A stretch of DNA of 64,000 nucleotides from contig CM035305.1 in assembly GCA_002900995.3 (NCBI GenBank), positions 4,634,467-4,698,466 of the forward strand, written 5' to 3'. Source of the stretch: Ganoderma boninense (Eukaryota; Basidiomycota; Agaricomycetes; Polyporales; Polyporaceae). The position numbers were made by a program, and so were the translations under genes. Of the stretch, positions 61,275 through 64,000 are shown piece after piece. The notes under the pieces are model-generated. The model had not been told where the DNA came from. It did no database searches and saw nothing but the letters and a program-made list of their open reading frames with translations. The first letter of the stretch is position 1. Every line of letters begins with the position of its first letter.

Positions 61275-64000
61275 ATGAACCCCTTTGCAACATTCTCGGA
61301 TTCTCCTGTCCACGCTCATTCAAATTCCCCTTCTCATCACCAGCAACATGCGCCACTGGATGGTCGTCCACTTCAGCCAAAAGCTCCTGGACCGAGTCTC
61401 AGCGTTCTCAAGCAGAAGCGGCCGCTCAAAGGCGCAGCTCCCCACATCTTCGCTGGGGGAAAGAGTCGCAAGCTCGATGAAGTGAGTGTCTTCTCCGACA
61501 CGAGGAATACTGCCACTCACGAATCACTAGGATGCACACGCTACTCCTCTTCGCCTAGCACATCCTTCATCTTATAAGGTAGTATAATCTGTCTTGAAAC
61601 CCATCACCGACGCTAATTGGGGTCATCCACAGATGGAAATCCAGACACAGATGGGACCTATCCAGGCTTCCAGCTCTCACGAACGACCGATGCGCTCCAT
61701 TCCTGTCCAACCACCCAGTGCTCATGGACGCGCCGTCACGCCTCTCACTCAACCTAGACCCGGTCAGGTAACGGACTTGTGCTTGTGTGTTCGCCGTCAC
61801 ACCTGCAACAGCTGATCACACACGTACCTATGTACCCTCAGATCTAGCGCGAACCTTCTTTCATTGTTGACTCACAACCCGCTCAGGCTCATCGCACTCA
61901 ACCGCCACCTCGCCGTCGTGCCTCCTTCAAAGTTCTGCCACAATCTCCGACCCACCAGCCAGCGGGGCCCGAACCCGCTCCCCTTGAGCAAGACAGGTTC
62001 CAGCGTGAGCAGGAGTACCAGCGATATCAACAAGAGCAGGCTGAGCGTCGCCAGCGCGAAGCGGCCGATTACGAGCGGTACCAGCAAGAGAAGACCGAGC
62101 GCGAGCGACGTGAATGGGAGGCGGCAGAGTACGAGCGGTACCAGCAAGAGAAGATCGAGCGCGAGCGACGTGAACGGGAGGCGGCAGAGTACGAGCGGTA
62201 CCAGCAAGAGAAGATCGAGCGTGAGCGACGTGAACGGGAGGCGGCCGAGTACGAGAGGTACCAACAAGAGCAGACCGAGCGCGAGCAGACCTTGCAGGAA
62301 GAGCAGTCCTGGCGCCAACATCAGGCTGAACTTGAACGCGTTCAACGCCAGCAGCTAGAACGTGCGCACGCCGAAAAGGCCGACTTCGAGCGACATCAGC
62401 AAGAGGAGAACCTTCTGCAGCGGGGACACTTCGAACAGGAACAGGTTCAACGAGAGCATATTGAGTTGGAGGCCGTCGAGCTTGAACGCCAAGCACAGCG
62501 AACCCTTCTTCTGCAACAGCTCACGTGCGAGCAGCTCGAGGATGAGGATGAAGAACGACTTGTGCAACAGGAGCTTGAATGGGGACAGCTCACCAGGCAG
62601 GAGCATGACGCCCGTATGGACATCGATGACACCGCCTTACCTCGTCCTCCAACACCAGAACACTTCTCTCCTGCTCCTTCCACTCGACCGCACCTCTCTC
62701 CTGCTCCTTCCACTCGGCCGCGCCCCTCTCCTGCTCCTTCCCCTCGACCGCCCCCCTCTCCTGCTCCTTCCCCTCGACCGCGCCCCTCTCCTGCTTCCTT
62801 CTACTCAACCGCGCCCCTCTCCTGCTCCTGACACCCATATGGATGTCGATGACACTGCCTTACATCGTCCTACATTTCCAGAATTTCCAGAACGCCTCTC
62901 TCCTGCTCCTCCCACTCGACCTTCTTCACCAACGCTGCCCTCGGCAGCATCGTCGTCAAGCATGCTGTTCGAAGACTCACCACTTCCACCATCGAACGTC
63001 TTCGAAACTTCTCAGGCCCCGTCCAAACCTGCACAGTCCAGCCAGCCAAATGGTGAGTCCACAACACCCCCGGTTGCCCCTCCGAACCCTCCTTATCGGA
63101 TCCCGTCGCCGGAGTTCCCTGAAGTCTCAACAACTGCTCCTCCCCCTCTTCCGGTGCGTACGAAGATTGCATCCTATCGAAGCCCTCCTGACCATGTTTC
63201 GCTTATCAGGAGAATCCTTCCGCTCAGTTCATGGCCCGCCTGCTAGAACACAACGAGCAGACGACACAGCTAATCCAAGCCCTTATTAAAGAAAACCGGG
63301 AGCTACGGTACGTTCCTCGTCCACGTTGTTCACCATCGCCAAGCGTTGACATGCTGCGTTCTCCTAGCGTCGTTTTTACCCAGGGCTTCACAGAGCTCAA
63401 CGAACATCTAGTGTCCATCAAGACTTTGGGCGGCAAGGGTCAGCGGATGCACGATGAGGAAGAGGAAGGAGAAGGGGAAGAGGATGTGCAAGCTGCTGAC
63501 AACGGTGCTGAGGCAGATGATGAGCTCGAGGTACAGAACATGAAACGTCGATCGCGCAAAATCAAGAAGCTCCCCGTGTTCGAAGACCCGCAGCTAGAAC
63601 CAAGCGTCAAGGAATTGCGCGTAAGTTGGCAGTGGACACATTCTTGATCTGTCTGATTGCTAACTACCGTGGCAGGCTTGCATCCGCAAGCACCTCTTCC
63701 TCCTCAGCGACGTCAAGACCATGGATGAACTTGTGCAGAAGAACCCCTTGATTTCGGACGAGGAGATGCAAAGCTTCTTGGATGGCAACGACGACTTGCT
63801 GAACTGCACGATACAGCAGTTCAGAATCGATTACCTACGCTCGTGGCAAGAGAACAAGTTCAACCGCCTCGCAAAGAGCGTCTTCATTGAGAGCTTCATC
63901 GCCATGTATCGAAGCGGCAACTACCCTGAGTACAAGATCCCCAAGCAGTTGCTCGAGGAGCGAGTTGTTGCCGCTGCGTTAGACAGTCACATCGACTACC
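61275..64000 (+). CDS. Large coiled-coil/Pro-rich protein of unknown function (runs off right edge)
   Basis: Exons 61275-61481, 61633-61767, 61887-63153, 63210-63307, 63368-63620 and 63676 to the edge. The N-terminus (MNPFATFSDSP) is followed by a Pro-rich segment, a highly charged coiled coil built of 20-residue repeats (ERYQQEKIERERREREAAEY), more Gln/Glu helix, then 10-residue SPAPSTRPRP repeats. The last part is better ordered: FMARLLEHNEQTTQLIQALI, a Glu-rich linker and a ~100-residue segment starting CIRKHLFLLSDV. I recognise no family. Exon 3 carries one extra base in the last SPAP repeat near 62795, so the frame is broken there unless that base is an error. Confidence 0.66.
62010..62300. 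repeat. In-frame 60-bp coding repeats
   Basis: About five tandem 60-base units (four nearly identical, starting at 62070, 62130, 62190 and 62250), each coding a 20-residue charged coiled-coil turn. Confidence 0.95.
62661..62829. repeat. 30-bp coding repeats (SPAP[ST]xRPxP)
   Basis: Five to six tandem units of about 30 bases. The last full unit has 31 bases (extra pyrimidine near 62795), which shifts the reading frame. Confidence 0.9.

Overview
The window is fungal nuclear DNA, most likely from a mushroom-forming basidiomycete (Agaricomycete). Coding DNA is GC-rich. Genes are dense and cut by many short GT..AG introns of about 40-100 bases, and there are micro-exons. The gene content also fits: lineage-specific F-box families, an I66 (mycocypin/cospin-type) protease inhibitor, a copper-fist factor, tnp2-type CACTA transposase and a chromodomain Ty3/gypsy element. 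No species can be named from sequence alone. A 100-N assembly gap lies at 37850-37949.

Layout. 0-3.6 kb: two tandem F-box-like genes. 3.7-10 kb: conserved housekeeping block with two head-to-head pairs, GET3/SRP68 and ribosomal eS17/uS8. 11.4-13.9 kb: two small related three-exon genes of unknown function. 14.5-15.3 kb: I66 protease inhibitor. 17.5-25 kb: a secreted GH1 beta-glucosidase and a convergent F-box gene, followed by a degenerate tandem copy of the unit (GH1 3' end plus F-box gene). 25.5-27.6 kb: copper-fist transcription factor. 28.9-34.4 kb: the splicing helicase PRP16. 34.4-40.4 kb: gene-poor, repeat-like DNA with the gap. 40.4-42.7 kb: a second, partial PRP16 copy with the N-terminal half only. 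44.3-49.6 kb: two more F-box genes and an orphan 5' end of a third. 50.2-53.2 kb: GAGCTC-rich repeat and a tnp2 transposase remnant. 53.2-59.8 kb: LTR retrotransposon. 59.8-60.9 kb: SUN-domain nuclear-envelope gene starting 4 bases after the LTR. 61.3 kb to the edge: a large unrecognised coiled-coil gene with in-frame tandem repeats.

The conserved genes serve protein targeting to the ER (GET3 for tail-anchored proteins, SRP68 for SRP), translation (eS17, uS8), splicing (PRP16), copper homeostasis and nuclear architecture. Between them sits fast-evolving material: a six-gene F-box family (plus an orphan 5' end) whose members share an exactly 10-nt micro-exon wherever the 5' end is visible, and transposons that have inserted into or next to genes. 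One PRP16 intron carries a CACTA-like MITE in one gene copy and a captured branched-chain ketoacid dehydrogenase fragment in the other.

Several conserved genes show single-base frame breaks, some of them compensating (PRP16, three F-box genes, copper-fist gene, coiled-coil gene). With the gap and the partial PRP16 duplication, this raises the chance of consensus or haplotype-joining errors, so pseudogene calls are provisional. Exon coordinates were worked out by eye from splice sites, reading phase and homology.
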